64,000 nt of DNA from Corythucha ciliata (GCA_038030265.1 CM075943.1:28768001-28832000), one strand, 5' to 3'; shown: positions 11,701 through 21,884, counted from the first letter of the stretch. Numbers and translations are program-made. Notes: generated from the sequence alone by a model not told the origin.

Positions 11701-14428
11701 CCCCAATCGAAATCCACCGTTTCGTCTGAACGGCACTTGGTTCCACTTGACGGTTCACGGTTTGTTCCCCTCCCCCTCCAAACCCAGCCGGCCTCAAATG
11801 AAAAGAAAAAAAAAAAATAATAATAACGTTTTTCAGGCAGCGATCTTCTCGGATCACCACCAGTCAATAAGACGGCCGTTGAAGGTGATGACGTCACATT
11901 GGAGTGTGAATCAAAAGACGTAGCGGCTCGAGTCACTTGGTATAAAGACGACGTTCAACTCAGTAGCGTTCCAGGGATTTCCGGTCGGTTCTGGGTGAGC
12001 CCTCAAGGTTCGCTGACATTGACGTCAGTTCAACCGGAGGATTTGGGACTGTACAAATGCGAAGTGGTGGCTCAAACGGGAGACTCGCAGGCGGCGACAG
12101 CTTTTTTAAACGTTCAGTGTGAGTTAAAAAGTTGATTTATTTATTCATTCGTTCAAATAATAATTAATTCTTTAAAAACAAGACAAAGCGAGGGTGGTGT
12201 ATACTCCAAGAGAGGTGTTTCTCCCGATTGGGCGCTCCGGCTCGTTTGATTGTTTGTACACGTCCAATCCACCGTTGACAAAGCTCCGATGGGAAAAGGA
12301 CGGTTTTCTTTTTGACGCTTTCAACGTCCCGGGAGCCTTGTCTAGAAGAAACGGTTCCTTATATTTTAATAAGGTGAGTAATGAGAGAGAGAAGGTTTTT
12401 TATTTTATTTAAAATAAATGTTCAAGACTTCGCCTTTATTGACTCTACTGACAACAATTAACAGGTGGAAGAATCACACGGAGGTAGATACACGTGCACG
12501 CCGAACAACGCACTGGGAACGGCGGGTCCGTCTCCACCAATTTACGTGTTTGTACAACATCCTCCGGTGTTTACCGTCACGCCGCATAACATGTACCTGA
12601 AAAAATCCGGCGACACGATACATATGATATGCGATGCTGGAGACGGCAAAATCCGCCCGACCATCATGTGGTTCAGGGTGAGGCATAGGTTCTGGCTTCT
12701 GGCAGATTTTCATTCCTAAAAAAACAATTTCGCTAAAATTCAATAACCATTTTCGTGAATTTTATTCACTAATGAAACCATTTTCGCAGGTATGACCCAC
12801 TAAAAATAACAAATTTTTCTGATTTTGATCTTTAAAACCCCAATTTCACGGGTTTTGCTCACCAAAAAACCATTTTCGTGGGTTATATTCACACACACAA
12901 AAACAAAATTTCTTCGATTTCGCTCTTTAAAACGGGATGTTGAAAAAATCGGTTTCGGGGAATTTGCACGCTAAATTACAATTTTGTCCGACTCACTAAA
13001 ACCCGCGAATGTCTCTGATTTTCTTCTTCAAAAACCAATGTTGCGGACCTTTTTTGCGTGTCTGGCTCACTAAAACACCAATTTCGCGAAGTCGTCACAT
13101 TGAATCGGTACCCCTGGCCTCCCCATCCCATTTGAACACCCTCACTAAAAACTCAAAAGTCTTTTTGAATTTTAGTTAAAATTATTCTGTGTAAATTCAA
13201 TTTTGAAAAACCTTTAGAAAGATGGCGGCGCCTTGCCGAAGGACCGAGCGATCATTTCAGGTGGTAACCTGACGATAAAAGACATACAGGAGAGTGATGG
13301 CGGCTCCTATCAATGTGTCGCGTCAAATGAGGCCGCGACCATTTCCGCCGACACGGAACTGTTCATCGAGAACAATATACCGCGGGGTCCGCACAGTTTG
13401 ACGGCCGAAGCGGGTCCTACGTCAGTGTCACTGCGGTGGCTTCAAGGCGTCACCAATGGAGCGCAGTCCAGCGTATTGTGGGTGAATTGGCGATTTTTTA
13501 AAAATTGAAAGAACGGAAAAAATTAAATACTACGGCGAGTTATTTGAACGCCCCTCCCCCCCCCCTGTCTCTCGTCATTATAGGATTAGAAGAGTCGATA
13601 GCCAGCAATGGAAAACTATTAGCGTGTCGGGGACTCAAGCGACGATTCGGTCCTTGAAGCCAGGTCAAATTTATGAGTTCATGGTCTTCAACAACGACGA
13701 AACAGGTGGAATCTACGGAGGGATGTTTAGTAATTTAGTTCGTGTAAGGACCCAAGGTAAGGCAGTTAATTGTTATTTATGAATGAATAATAAAAATCAC
13801 GCTCTTCTTAGATTTGAATGGCACCTACGGTGAAGCAGGCAGCGAACTATCTGGTATGCGTCCTGAAGACAAACCTTCCAATTAACGTTTGAAAAAAAAA
13901 AAAACATAATTGTTTTGTTCTTTTGAGTTCTAGAAATCGGACCACCGTCGCGAGCACGAATAATCATCAGCAACGACGGTTACGTACTCGAATGGGAGCA
14001 TCCGTCGTCAGGAGCCGACTCCGTGCACCACTACGCGATTCACTGGAAGCAGACGTCGCCTGTTGAAAACGACGGCCACTATGTAGAAATTTCGCGAGAC
14101 ACTTCCTATTTGAGTAGGGTCAACTCTCTCCCTCTCCCACCCACTCACTAGCAAATTCAATACTGACCATTTTTTTTTGCATTTCCAAGTCGGGCAACTC
14201 GATGTGGGCAGAATATACGAATTTCAGATTAAAGCCATCTCGAAAAATGGCAAAGAGTCTGAAACGACTCGCTTCATCCTACACATACCACCGTACCAGC
14301 TGTCCCGAACCCCTTGGTACCTCGCTGGATTCGCCCTCGCACTCATCGTGTGCTGTTTCTGCGTCTTCGTAATCGTTTTCAGGGAAAAATTACAGAAAAG
14401 ATTTGACCGGCTCAAATCGGGCCGTTAG
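8779..14428 (+). CDS. bdl: Borderless/Turtle-family (IGSF9-type) IgSF cell-surface receptor, 11 exons
   Basis: Predicted type I membrane adhesion/signalling receptor of the Turtle-Borderless (IGSF9) family, which acts in neurite growth and photoreceptor axon targeting in flies. Exons: 8779-8827, 8896-9032, 11543-11759, 11837-12118, 12183-12373, 12465-12677, 13218-13477, 13584-13756, 13812-13853, 13934-14113, 14190-14428. Every junction has AG/GT and all phases agree, giving 660 residues. A signal peptide (1-17) is followed by four Ig domains (Cys43/111, 158/209, 252/303, 348/396; Trp59, 169, 265, 361), two FN3 domains (about 415-507 and 524-614), a membrane helix (624-645) and a 15-residue basic tail. 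Family hallmarks are GWYEC, NGTWFHL, YTCTPNNALGTAG and YQCVASNEAAT. Sequons include NGTW and NLTI. The very short tail favours Borderless over Turtle, whose long isoforms have large cytoplasmic regions. Introns 2 and 6 hold B/A and C repeat arrays. The exon 7 donor (GTGGGT) was chosen because other donors meet a stop. Confidence 0.88.
10555..11150 (+). repeat. Family B array inside receptor intron 2
   Basis: Diverged units such as AACTTGCAAATTTGC and CAATTTCGCTGATATTCAGC. GC-rich modules of the GCCGCCTAGCC / GGCTAGCCCAGGGTCC / CCTAGCCCGGGGTCTGAGCC type stand near 10640, 10850 and 11035, about 190-210 bp apart, matching the array at 6430-7205. Confidence 0.65.
11150..11350 (-). repeat. Inverted family A units in receptor intron 2
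   Basis: Several units read on + as CAATTTTATCCGC, CATTTCAGCCGTGAATTAGC and similar. They directly adjoin the family B array, as at 7255-7395, so the B-then-inverted-A order is repeated in two places. Confidence 0.5.
12720..13090 (+). repeat. Family C array inside receptor intron 6
   Basis: About 12 diverged units such as CCCCAATTTCACGGGTTTTG followed by CTCACCAAAAAACC. This array makes up most of the intron between the two halves of the fourth Ig domain. Confidence 0.65.
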
Positions 14429-14581
14429 TTACTTTAAAATTCCTTCAATTTCCAGCTCACAGTAAAGAGTTAGTTTTTATTCCCCTCCCCCCAACGTATT
14501 AGACGTTATAAATTGGCTTATTTATTTGACCGCGTAAGCACACACCTGCCTTTTCAAGACTGCAGAGTACAAAATAGTCGT

Positions 14582-14587
14582 AATAAA
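14582..14587 (+). terminator. Poly(A) signal of the receptor gene
   Basis: AATAAA lies 154 bp after the stop of the IgSF receptor and is followed by a T-rich stretch (14601-14610). It is the first canonical signal after the stop. Confidence 0.6.
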
Positions 14588-14623
14588 TTGTTTCGAAAAT
14601 TCTTTTTTTTGACGTGTATTATA

Positions 14624-14629
14624 TTTATT
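14624..14629 (-). terminator. Poly(A) signal of the secreted-protein gene
   Basis: AATAAA on the minus strand begins only 7 bases after the TAA at 14636-14638. The 3'UTR must be very short, and the cleavage region falls in or next to the 3' end of the convergent receptor gene. Confidence 0.6.
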
Positions 14630-14635
14630 CGGTCC

Positions 14636-15376
14636 TTAAATCGCCCAGCAAAAGGTATTTTTCAAACTATCCACCTCGTCGCTAAAGGCATTTTCGAGTT
14701 GCTCGTTGATTTTACTATTGATTCGTTCGTTAAAAATAAAGTGGGTGAGACGACCGACTTTGCTCATCAATCGACTGAGAAGCGGGTGTCCATGAAGGAC
14801 GACCTGACATTTGTGCAAACCCTCGACGAACGTGTGACTAATTCGAACTCTGCATCCATCAGCTCCGTCCCCAAATTTCTCGACGTGAATCTTGATGACG
14901 AGTGTAGGCGATTCGCATTTGATGGACATTGGTCGCTTTTCCCTGATTTTCATCCTCATTGTACCGAAGACTACACGTTCGTAGGTAATGTCCATTCTAG
15001 GGGTGCTTAATCTGATGACGATTGTTCCTTTGCCTTTAAAACGAAAGTGAATTATGTGAGCTATGGGGGTGGGGGTGAGAAGTGTGAGTGGATTTATATT
15101 ACCGGGTCCATCGTGAATCACTTCAACGTTTCTCGATCTATACACGTCGGATAGTTGACCAAAACTTCCACACGACGCTTCGAAAACTTTTGAAACCCCA
15201 AAAATCCGTTCGCGGTGACTCACATCTGGCACGGGGAGGCGATCATTCTCGAGGAGATTTTTGAGCACATAAAGGTACGTGTCGACGACCTTGTTTATAT
15301 GTGCATCCGGGGCTGACGTCGTGATTGTCAAAAGATGGATGACCAGCAGGCTGAAGAAATGGTGGACGGCTTTCAT
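14636..15376 (-). CDS. Secreted group-7-allergen / JHBP-takeout-like (TULIP-fold) protein, intronless
   Basis: A 246-residue single-exon frame. It has a hydrophobic signal peptide (MKAVHHFFSLLVIHLLTITT, cleavage about residue 21). An amphipathic N-terminal helix follows (HINKVVDTYLYVLKNLLEND) and then an LPVPD motif, the pattern of insect proteins related to mite group 7 allergens and JHBP/takeout, which bind lipids or other hydrophobic ligands outside cells. The rest is strand-rich as in this fold and has cysteines in EASCG, IKCES, DGCRV, HKCQV and TFCWAI. The C-terminal part (NERINSKINEQLENAFSD) is again helical, as in the family. Length fits the family. The start follows GGGAAA and lies about 57 bases from a minus-strand TATA box. 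The gene faces the receptor gene tail to tail. The family call was made by eye; a more distant secreted family is possible. Confidence 0.62.
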   Translation of the reverse strand: MKAVHHFFSLLVIHLLTITTSAPDAHINKVVDTYLYVLKNLLENDRLPVPDVSHRERIFGVSKVFEASCGSFGQLSDVYRSRNVEVIHDGPGNINPLTLLTPTPIAHIIHFRFKGKGTIVIRLSTPRMDITYERVVFGTMRMKIREKRPMSIKCESPTLVIKIHVEKFGDGADGCRVRISHTFVEGLHKCQVVLHGHPLLSRLMSKVGRLTHFIFNERINSKINEQLENAFSDEVDSLKNTFCWAI

Positions 15377-15432
15377 TTTCCCACGACGGGGCCGAAATAA
15401 ACTTAACCCATACGACCGGTTCTATTGTCAGT

Positions 15433-15440
15433 TATATATA
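15433..15440 (-). promoter_or_regulatory. TATA box for the intronless secreted-protein gene
   Basis: TATATATA (minus strand, within GTTATATATAAC) lies about 57 bases upstream of the ATG at 15376. Initiation 25-30 bases downstream would give a 5'UTR of roughly 25-30 bases. Confidence 0.5.
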
Positions 15441-15479
15441 ACCGAGTTAAACGAGGTGGAAAACCGTTAAAAAGAAGAC

Positions 15480-16330
15480 AAACTGCAGTAAAAAGTTGCG
15501 TTAATCGGATTTGACCAATACCAAGTTTGTTTTATTTGTCTATTTCAACATTATTACTGCCTGTAATCCGCAATAATTAATTCGCAGAATCTGGCAGTTC
15601 GATTCAAAAACTGAAAACTTGAATAGGAACATTGATCGTTTCCAGTCCTTAGAAGTGGCTGGATCACACAGCAAGTTTCACAGTCAATCGAATTTTAGCA
15701 AATCCAGTCAGGTTCTGTGGGCATTTTTATGCCTCAAAAGTTAGTTTCAGGTGAAAAATTGGCAGTTTCCAGGCTTCTTTAGTTCTTTGCTTCTTATTTT
15801 TATACTTCTTTGTCGGTTCTTGACAATAGAACTGATAGTTTTTGGGGAGAGGGGGGGCTTTGAAAAAATTGACATTTTTTACTTAAATGTTCGAAGAAAT
15901 AGGTATCTTGGAAGTTCGTGAAAAATCAATTCCAAGCAAACTTCATATTCGTGATCAGCTACCTCGAAAAGGTACGAAAAAGAGGTTTTCGGCACGACGT
16001 CAGTCTGTCTGTCGTCGTTGTTTCTATGAACGTGAACCTAGCGGAACACATTATCACGAAACATGACGAAAATGGCGCCATTCGTTTGTTTACTGATTTT
16101 TCACGTTTGTTTAGCCTAAATTTTCGTTTTTTAGCCCTGCAATATACCATTTTTCAAAAAAACAAAATGTGTGCCGCTAACTTCTCGCGACGGCACACAT
16201 GACCCCAATCGTTTGTTTCGCTAAATATTATTCAGACACGATATGGTTTGTTCACGTTTGTTTGGCCCGAATTCTCTTTGTTTAGCCCTGCAAATATTTA
16301 TTTATAAGGCCCCTTACACAAGTAAGGTTT
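15480..16330. other. Intergenic stretch with degenerate repeats and one hairpin
   Basis: No gene is supported. Loose CAGTTTC/GGCAGTTTCC units (15590-15800) recall family D. TAGCCCTGCAA occurs twice (about 16132 and 16281) around the perfect hairpin at 16167-16200. The 94-codon frame at 15918-16202 has no recognisable domain. Confidence 0.4.
16167..16200. repeat. Perfect 10-bp stem palindrome
   Basis: ATGTGTGCCG and CGGCACACAT are exact inverted copies around a 14-base loop. No known regulatory role is apparent. Confidence 0.7.
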
Positions 16331-16338
16331 TTGATAAA

Positions 16339-16782
16339 ATGGGGAACTTGCACATTTTTCAAAAGTTGGTGTTGCTTAAAGAGGGCTCTTCCACAAGTCT
16401 ATTGCTCACATTATACTTTGAAATCAGTCAAGGATGCTTTTTTAGGGAATTTTTAAAAATTTTGAGTGAGGGTTCGATTACGTAAAAACTTACTTATTGA
16501 AATGGATGATGCGGGAAGAAGGGGTTAGACGAGTTTAATGGGGGGACATTTTTCATGTTATTTGTAAACAAACAATTTTAGAGTTCCCTCAAATGCTTCA
16601 CAAGTAAGTATTTACGTCATTTCCCCTCGCACCATCCATCCTCTTCTGAAGAACTTTGAACCTTTTTTAAAAATCTTAAAACGCACCAATCGGGTTGCAA
16701 CTTCCGTTGTTATCCATCAGTTCACGGGTCAAATCACCGGTATGCTTTTCTACCCAATCTGAGATTCATGCAAGTTCCCCAT
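16339..16782. mobile_element. Foldback-type element with ATGGGGAACTTGCA termini (full copy)
   Basis: ATGGGGAACTTGCA at the left end is matched by TGCAAGTTCCCCAT at the right end. Only the termini and some inner blocks (TTTTTAAAAATTTTGAG, TTTTTTAAAAATCTTAAAA) are inverted. A left half of the same element lies at 22088-22280. No coding capacity is seen. Confidence 0.6.
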
Positions 16783-16887
16783 TAGCCATTTTTTAAAAAA
16801 TGGACAGATGTTCCCTGCCTCAAATCATTCATTTTGCCTTGTTGTTGGTTTTGGACGACTCCACTTGGTCGTGACTCCCAAGTAGCC

Positions 16888-17515
16888 TATCGAGGTCCGT
16901 GGGCGCTGTTTTAGAGAAAGCTTACGAAACAAGTCAGAGTCTAAAATTGAGATAAAGCCCTAATGTGCTGTTTTTGAGGCAAGTTCGAGACTGAAAATTC
17001 AAAAATGGCGCTTATATTGATGTCTCAAATTGCGAAAAAACCCTCATTAATGGCTGAAATGAAGATCTTCTTTTTTCTAGTGCTTTTCGAAAAGCACTAA
17101 TTAACAAGTAAAATTTAGGAAAAGCGGTTATCTATTCACAGCTAAATTGAGAAGAAACACTAATCGAAGGATGCGATCGAGAAAAGCGATATTTCACAGC
17201 TAACATTTAAAACACGACCATACTTTCATTCCCGTAGAAAACATGGAAGTAAAAACGCTAACTCGCGACTAAAGTTGAGACAAAAAATTAATTCACGGAT
17301 AAAATTGAAAACCCCCGATAGGTAATTGGCTGAAAAAATCGAGAAAAGGCGATAATTTCAGGCTAAAACTGCGGAATAAAAGCTCATTCTTGGCTGCTGA
17401 AATTGAGAAAAACGCTAATTCGCTGCTGAAATTGGAACACAACCGCAAATTCGCGAGTAAAACTGATAAAACGTTAAACCACTAATTCACGGGTAAAATA
17501 CATATATGTATAAAA
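16888..17515 (+). repeat. Family A array with leader
   Basis: The array is preceded by CTATCGAGGTCCGTGGGCGC, which also precedes the family A array at 45140. Units such as CTAACTCGCGACTAAAGTTG and CTAATTCGCTGCTGAAATTG follow. Confidence 0.65.
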
Positions 17516-17579
17516 ACGTCTGCTAATGATTATAGCACAGTGCTTCCTCGCGTTTCACCCCCTCCCCCTTGTACGATTT

Positions 17580-17716
17580 TGACAAAATTGATAGGGGACC
17601 CTCTGCTAGCCAACACATATATTCCCTGAAAATTTCATCAAATTCGGATAAAAACTATGGAAGATATGCTTGTTACAAGGATTTGCGGACAGACAGACAG
17701 ACAGACACGAAACCGA
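17580..17716 (+). repeat. Dispersed-repeat fragment with (GACA)n tract
   Basis: A segment reading TTTCATCAAATTCGGATAAA is followed about 45 bp later by a GACAGACAGACAGACAGACA tract. This arrangement is common at 3' ends of insect non-LTR elements and derived SINEs. No coding part remains. Confidence 0.4.
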
Positions 17717-17834
17717 AATTGTTCAGGAAGGTATAAAACGTGAAATACAAGTGGAAATTTCGATTTTAAAGAAGAAAACAAAAATATTTCCTAAAAGTGA
17801 AAACAATGCTTCCGTAGCTCGGAAGCAATAAAAC

Positions 17835-18260
17835 GCTTACTTGCAGCTAAAAGTGAGAAAAAGTGTTATTCGCTGATTGAGAAAAAGCGCTAATTCTCGT
17901 GATTGTGATGGGGGGGGGGGAAGAGGGTATAGGTAATTCGCCTCTCTCAAGAAAACTTGCTGGACTCTCGTCTTTTCGGGAATTAGCACTTTTCCTCGAC
18001 TTTAACCGCCTTCGCCTCAAGAAACCACGAATTGACACTTTTTTCTTCATTTTTTAGCCGTTAATTAGCACCTTTTCTCTGAATTAGCTTTTTCACTATT
18101 TTAGAGACGCAAAATTACGTCTTTCTCCATACTAGCTGCTGTGAAATAGCAGCTTTTTTTTACTTTTTAGCCCTGTTTCCATACATACATAATACATTCG
18201 TATTGATTTTAGCAGAATTTGCCTCCACAGAAACCCTTCTTCTTAATTTTATCCGCGAAT
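17835..18260 (-). repeat. Family A array, mostly inverted
   Basis: After a few forward units (17835-17905) the array reverses: GACTTTAACCGCC, TTTTTAGCCGTTAATTAGCA and TTTTATCCGCGAATTA read as the complement of family A. The strand switch is near 17910, at a G10 tract. Confidence 0.55.
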
Positions 18261-18349
18261 TATTTACTTAGTCAAGCAAGCGATCGGTGAAATCATTTTT
18301 TTAGGATGTGCTACCACCGCGAACGTGTTTGTTTCAATAAGCCAACTCC

Positions 18350-19130
18350 GCAAAATTTTGTTTTTTCAGGGAACTGTGCCCGCGAAATTGATATGAGAGG
18401 GCAGGCCATTACGAAATTTGGTATTTAGACCAATTTGGTATACACTCGGTTTATAGACAGGGCCAAACCCACGAATTTGTTTTTTGGTGACCCACCGCCT
18501 TGATATTTTAATTAGCTAACCCCACGAAATTTAATTTTTAAGGAAGCCAGAGTCACAAAATTTGGTTTAAGAGTGTGCGAAATTGTATTTTCTTTGGCGT
18601 GATAATCCCGTGATACGGGTCTTGAATAGACCAACCCTTCGGAATTTTGTTTTTAAAAATAGATAGACCACGCGAAATTGGTATATTTAAAACGAGTCAG
18701 CTTACTTACTCAGCAATTTTGATTTTGGAGTGGTCCGTTTCAGATTTTTTAGGAAGCTGAGCCGCATAATTCGTTTCTGACGTACCAGATCCGCAAATTT
18801 TGATTTTTGAGAAAGCCACGTCGGCAGAATTGTTTTTTTTAAGGTGCCAAGACCGAATCAGTTGTTTAAACAGCCAAAACTGTAAAATCGGATTCTGTAA
18901 GCCGTGTTAAATACGCGAAATTTGGACTCCGAAAATGCAACCAGTGGAATGGCTTCTCAAGTTTACCAAAACTTGCGAAATTGCTTTTTTGAATAACTCG
19001 CAACCCCACTTATTTTGACTTTTTAGGAATTAAATCCAGGGAAGCTGGAGTTTTGAGTGAGCAAGAGTTGAAATTGGTTCTTCGAGAGCCAAAATCCGTA
19101 TAATTTGGCTTTTTGATAGTGCCAGAGAAA
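18350..19130 (-). repeat. Family C array, inverted
   Basis: About 25 diverged units such as CCCACGAAATTTAATTTTTA and CGAAATTGGTATATTT (plus-strand reading), i.e. the complement of the family C core. No open frame worth calling. Confidence 0.6.
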
Positions 19131-19553
19131 TGAGTGTGGGCACAATGTAGATAATATGCAACTACGCCCATGAACTCCAGCGAGTTATCGGCGCATACTA
19201 ACAATGCGAGAAAAAAAAAAGACGCCCCAGCAGGCGACCGCCTCCACACTTCGTTACTACGATGAAATATTATGTATCTTTTACTTAAATTTACAAGTTT
19301 TTGGTCAATTTCAGAACCCGAGCCCTTGTATTCATTCGCGCTGTCGACTGTGAGTGAAAGCTTTAGGGTGATGGGGCGTTATTAATGTAATTGCATTGCA
19401 AGTTTCGACTTTTTAAAAGAATCATTCGAAGGCAGAATCAGATCATTTTAATGATTTTTTGGAATAAAAAAAGAAGATACATTTCGGTTGAGGGCTACAA
19501 AGTAATTATGTAGCAATAATCTCTCTTGAGAGTTGAACTTTGAACTTGAGAAC

Positions 19554-19733
19554 TTAATAGTTTTTGTTGTTTTGGCGCGCCTGATGGAACTTGGGGTTGT
19601 TGGGATTTAATTGGTTCGCTCTGTTGTCCAAGTCGGCCTTATTTCCCGCGCCCTGGTAAGCGGCTTGGTGTCCTGGTCCCGTCTCCCGATTGTTCGGGTT
19701 GCATTGGTTAACTCTGTTCGCATCCAGAGGCAT
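19554..19733 (-). CDS. Small Asn-rich protein with two NQxNPNN repeats
   Basis: A 59-codon frame from MPLDANRV to a C-terminal NKNY. It contains two related units: NRVNQCNPNN with TGPGHQAAYQG, and DNRANQLNPNNPKFHQARQ. I recall comparable short animal proteins with (D/N)NxANQxNPNN repeats, but their function is unknown to me. The start is placed at MPLD because TTTCTTGTGTCAACAG, a good splice acceptor, ends exactly at the base before this ATG; the slightly longer frame beginning MCQQ would read into the intron. A GTGAGT donor lies at 19947-19942, giving a 214-bp intron. Its 5' exon (19948 to about 20040) shows no ATG in the joined frame and is probably untranslated. A possible ATTAAA signal lies near 19450. 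Composition is clearly unlike the surrounding repeats. Confidence 0.6.
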   Translation of the reverse strand: MPLDANRVNQCNPNNRETGPGHQAAYQGAGNKADLDNRANQLNPNNPKFHQARQNNKNY

Positions 19734-19947
19734 CTGTTGACACAAGAAACACTATGACGTGAAAACTGTCATATTGAAATTGGCATAGATCAATAGTGAA
19801 TTGCTAGAGCCTTGTTCGCATTGAGGTGAAAACCGAAATTGAATGATTGTATCCACAGCAATCCAATTTTAAATGTTCGAGCAATTACGAGTTTAGCTTT
19901 AGAATAATATCATTTTGGAACCAAACTAAAGAGATGGAGGTACTCAC

Positions 19948-20045
19948 TTCAAAAGTCCTGTGAATAGTTTGATGAGAAAATTCGGATAAGTAATAACGCC
20001 AGTAGAGCGCAGACAGATGCTCCTAGATCCTAGTCAACTTCAACA
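19948..20045 (-). other. Probable untranslated first exon of the Asn-rich gene
   Basis: On the minus strand this segment ends TTTTGAA at a consensus GTGAGT donor. One frame stays open to the splice (ending HRTFE) but follows a stop and has no ATG. Another frame would encode a hydrophobic stretch (ASVCALLALLLIRIFSS), but it also lacks an ATG and meets TGA before the donor. A 5'UTR exon is the simplest reading. Confidence 0.35.
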
Positions 20046-20237
20046 GAAGACAGAATTACAGAAATGACAGAATGGCAGAATCCAGAATAGCAGGGCTTGG
20101 ACAGAGACAGAGGGCAGAAAGAATGTTACAAGTAACTAGAATTGGGGGTGGGGGCTCTCGCGCACGTACTTTTATACTTTTTGTCACCCTCCAAACGTCT
20201 CCCCTATCGTTCAGCAGTTTTTTTGACCAAAAATACT

Positions 20238-20304
20238 GTGATTCCCACTCACAAGTTTGCTGTAGTTCCCATTCACAAGTTCGCTGTGATTCCCATTCTC
20301 CAGA
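20238..20304 (+). repeat. Three-copy 24-bp minisatellite
   Basis: GTGATTCCCACTCACAAGTT and two variants follow each other with a 24-bp period. The frames open on both strands here are translated repeat (SHSQV units), so they are not called as genes. Confidence 0.7.
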
Positions 20305-20689
20305 AAAACGTACTGAACCGGCTGTCTCAACGGCCATGCGCCATGGAAAGAATAAAGTAAAAAGAGTAAAAACCCGTCGTAGGTTTCCCGAGGAACCAAG
20401 TTTTTGTGTTGAACTTCGCCGTGAAAAACCAAAAATGTTTACTGCAAAATTTCCTTTTGTGGACCATTACTTCCGCCTTACTTTCTGACGCCGGAATTTC
20501 ATTCATAACTGGTTGATCTCATTCAAAATTTCAAATTGAATGGTGGCGCCGCTTAAATAACATGCACTTTTCCCCAGTGACGGCTATATTACTCATTGGG
20601 TTACAACTATACATCTTCGGCACGTTATCCGAACAAAAAGGATCCAAGTACATTATGGGTAAACGTCCCCCGGTGAAACAGCCGTATTT

Positions 20690-21350
20690 ATAACGAAATT
20701 TAGAGAGGAAATTGACAGTTTCTAAGTGGAAATTTACAGTTCCTGGGGTTAAATTGACAGTATTGTGAGACCACATTCGACAGTACCATCCACGAAATTC
20801 AATTGACAGCATCCGGGACAACATTGACAGTATTTTATTTCAAAATGGAGAGTTTCTGGGACTAAATTTACAGTTTTAACGACGAAATTAACAGCTTTAA
20901 ACGGTGAAATTTGTAGTATAGAACAACAAAGTTCACAGTTTTGAAGGACGAAATTGACAGTTTAGAAGGACAAATTGACAGTTTTTGGACGAAATAGTCA
21001 GTTAAGTCGAAATTGATGGAATCTAGGACGGAAATTACAGTGTCAAACGACGGCATTGCCGATTCCTCGGGAGAGATTTATTGTTTTTAACGACCAAACT
21101 GGCAGTTTTGAAAGATGAAATTAGCCGTTTCTACAGACGAAATTTAAGGTTTCGAGGGTGATATTGGTATTTTTTTTTTTTTTTTTTTTGACGACATTGA
21201 CAGTTTCAACGAATAAATTGCCAGTTTACGGGACACAATTAACCGTATTTTAGGAAAAATTGGCAGTTTCCTGGCGGAAAACTGAAAGTTTCCTGGACGA
21301 AAATGACAGTTTCCTGGATAAAATTGACAGTTTTCAGGTTGATATTGACA
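20690..21350 (+). repeat. Degenerate ~25-bp array, family D
   Basis: About 25 units of the form GACGAAATTGACAGTTT(C/T)(A/T)GG. Family D lacks the CGCG core of A-C, although GACGAAATT resembles their left half. It recurs at 22290-22630. Confidence 0.7.
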
Positions 21351-21352
21351 GG

Positions 21353-21437
21353 GCCGAAACTAGGGGGGGGGGCAAAGGGGGCACGTGCTCCCGGCGGCAA
21401 CTTTAGGGGGCGGCATTTTTTTTTTTTTTTTTTGCTT
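21353..21437 (+). repeat. G-rich dispersed-repeat fragment with T tail
   Basis: GGGCCGAAACTAGGGGGGGG, then GGGCACGTGCTCCCGG and a run of 18 T. It is probably an end of a dispersed element and it interrupts the D/A arrays. Confidence 0.45.
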
Positions 21438-21539
21438 AGTAAATATTATGGGAATGAAGCTTTGCCAACGGTTCAACTGTTGAATTACTGTATTAGTAAC
21501 CACAGTAATACAGGCTACTGGAACATGGAAGTAAAACGA

Positions 21540-21860
21540 TAATTCGTGGCTTAAATTAAGAAAAAACGCCCATTGTTACGACCAAAATTGTGAAAAAGCG
21601 GTGATTCATGGATTAAATTCAGAAACAACACCGCTAATTCGCGCTTGAAATTGAGAAACATTGCTAGTTCGAGGATAAAATTGAGAAAGAGCACTTATTC
21701 GCAGATAAAATTGAGATATAAACGCTTCACTTCACGGTTAGAATAGAAAAAAATTGCTAATGAACAGCGGTAATTCGCAGCTAAAATTGAGGAAGAACGG
21801 CTCACTCACATCTAAAACTGTGCAAAAGCGCAGATTCACGGATGAAATCGACGAGAAAAA
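21540..21860 (+). repeat. Family A array
   Basis: Ten or so units such as GCTAATTCGCGCTTGAAATT and CTTATTCGCAGATAAAATTG. Confidence 0.65.
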
Positions 21861-21884
21861 CGTCTTATATACTTATTAAAATGT

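Noticed and set aside
11421..11936. 171-codon open frame on -
   Set aside because: Antisense shadow of receptor exons 3 and 4, which carry clear Ig motifs on +.
13478..13483. Alternative exon 7 donors (after AGC at 13472 or TGG at 13481)
   Set aside because: Both lead into TAG at the start of exon 8; only the GTGGGT donor keeps the FN3 frame open.
14513..15010. 165-codon open frame on +
   Set aside because: Shadow of the minus-strand secreted-protein gene.
19734..19745. Upstream ATG (MCQQ) of the Asn-rich frame
   Set aside because: It lies within the intron acceptor tract; the splice acceptor AG directly precedes the MPLD start.
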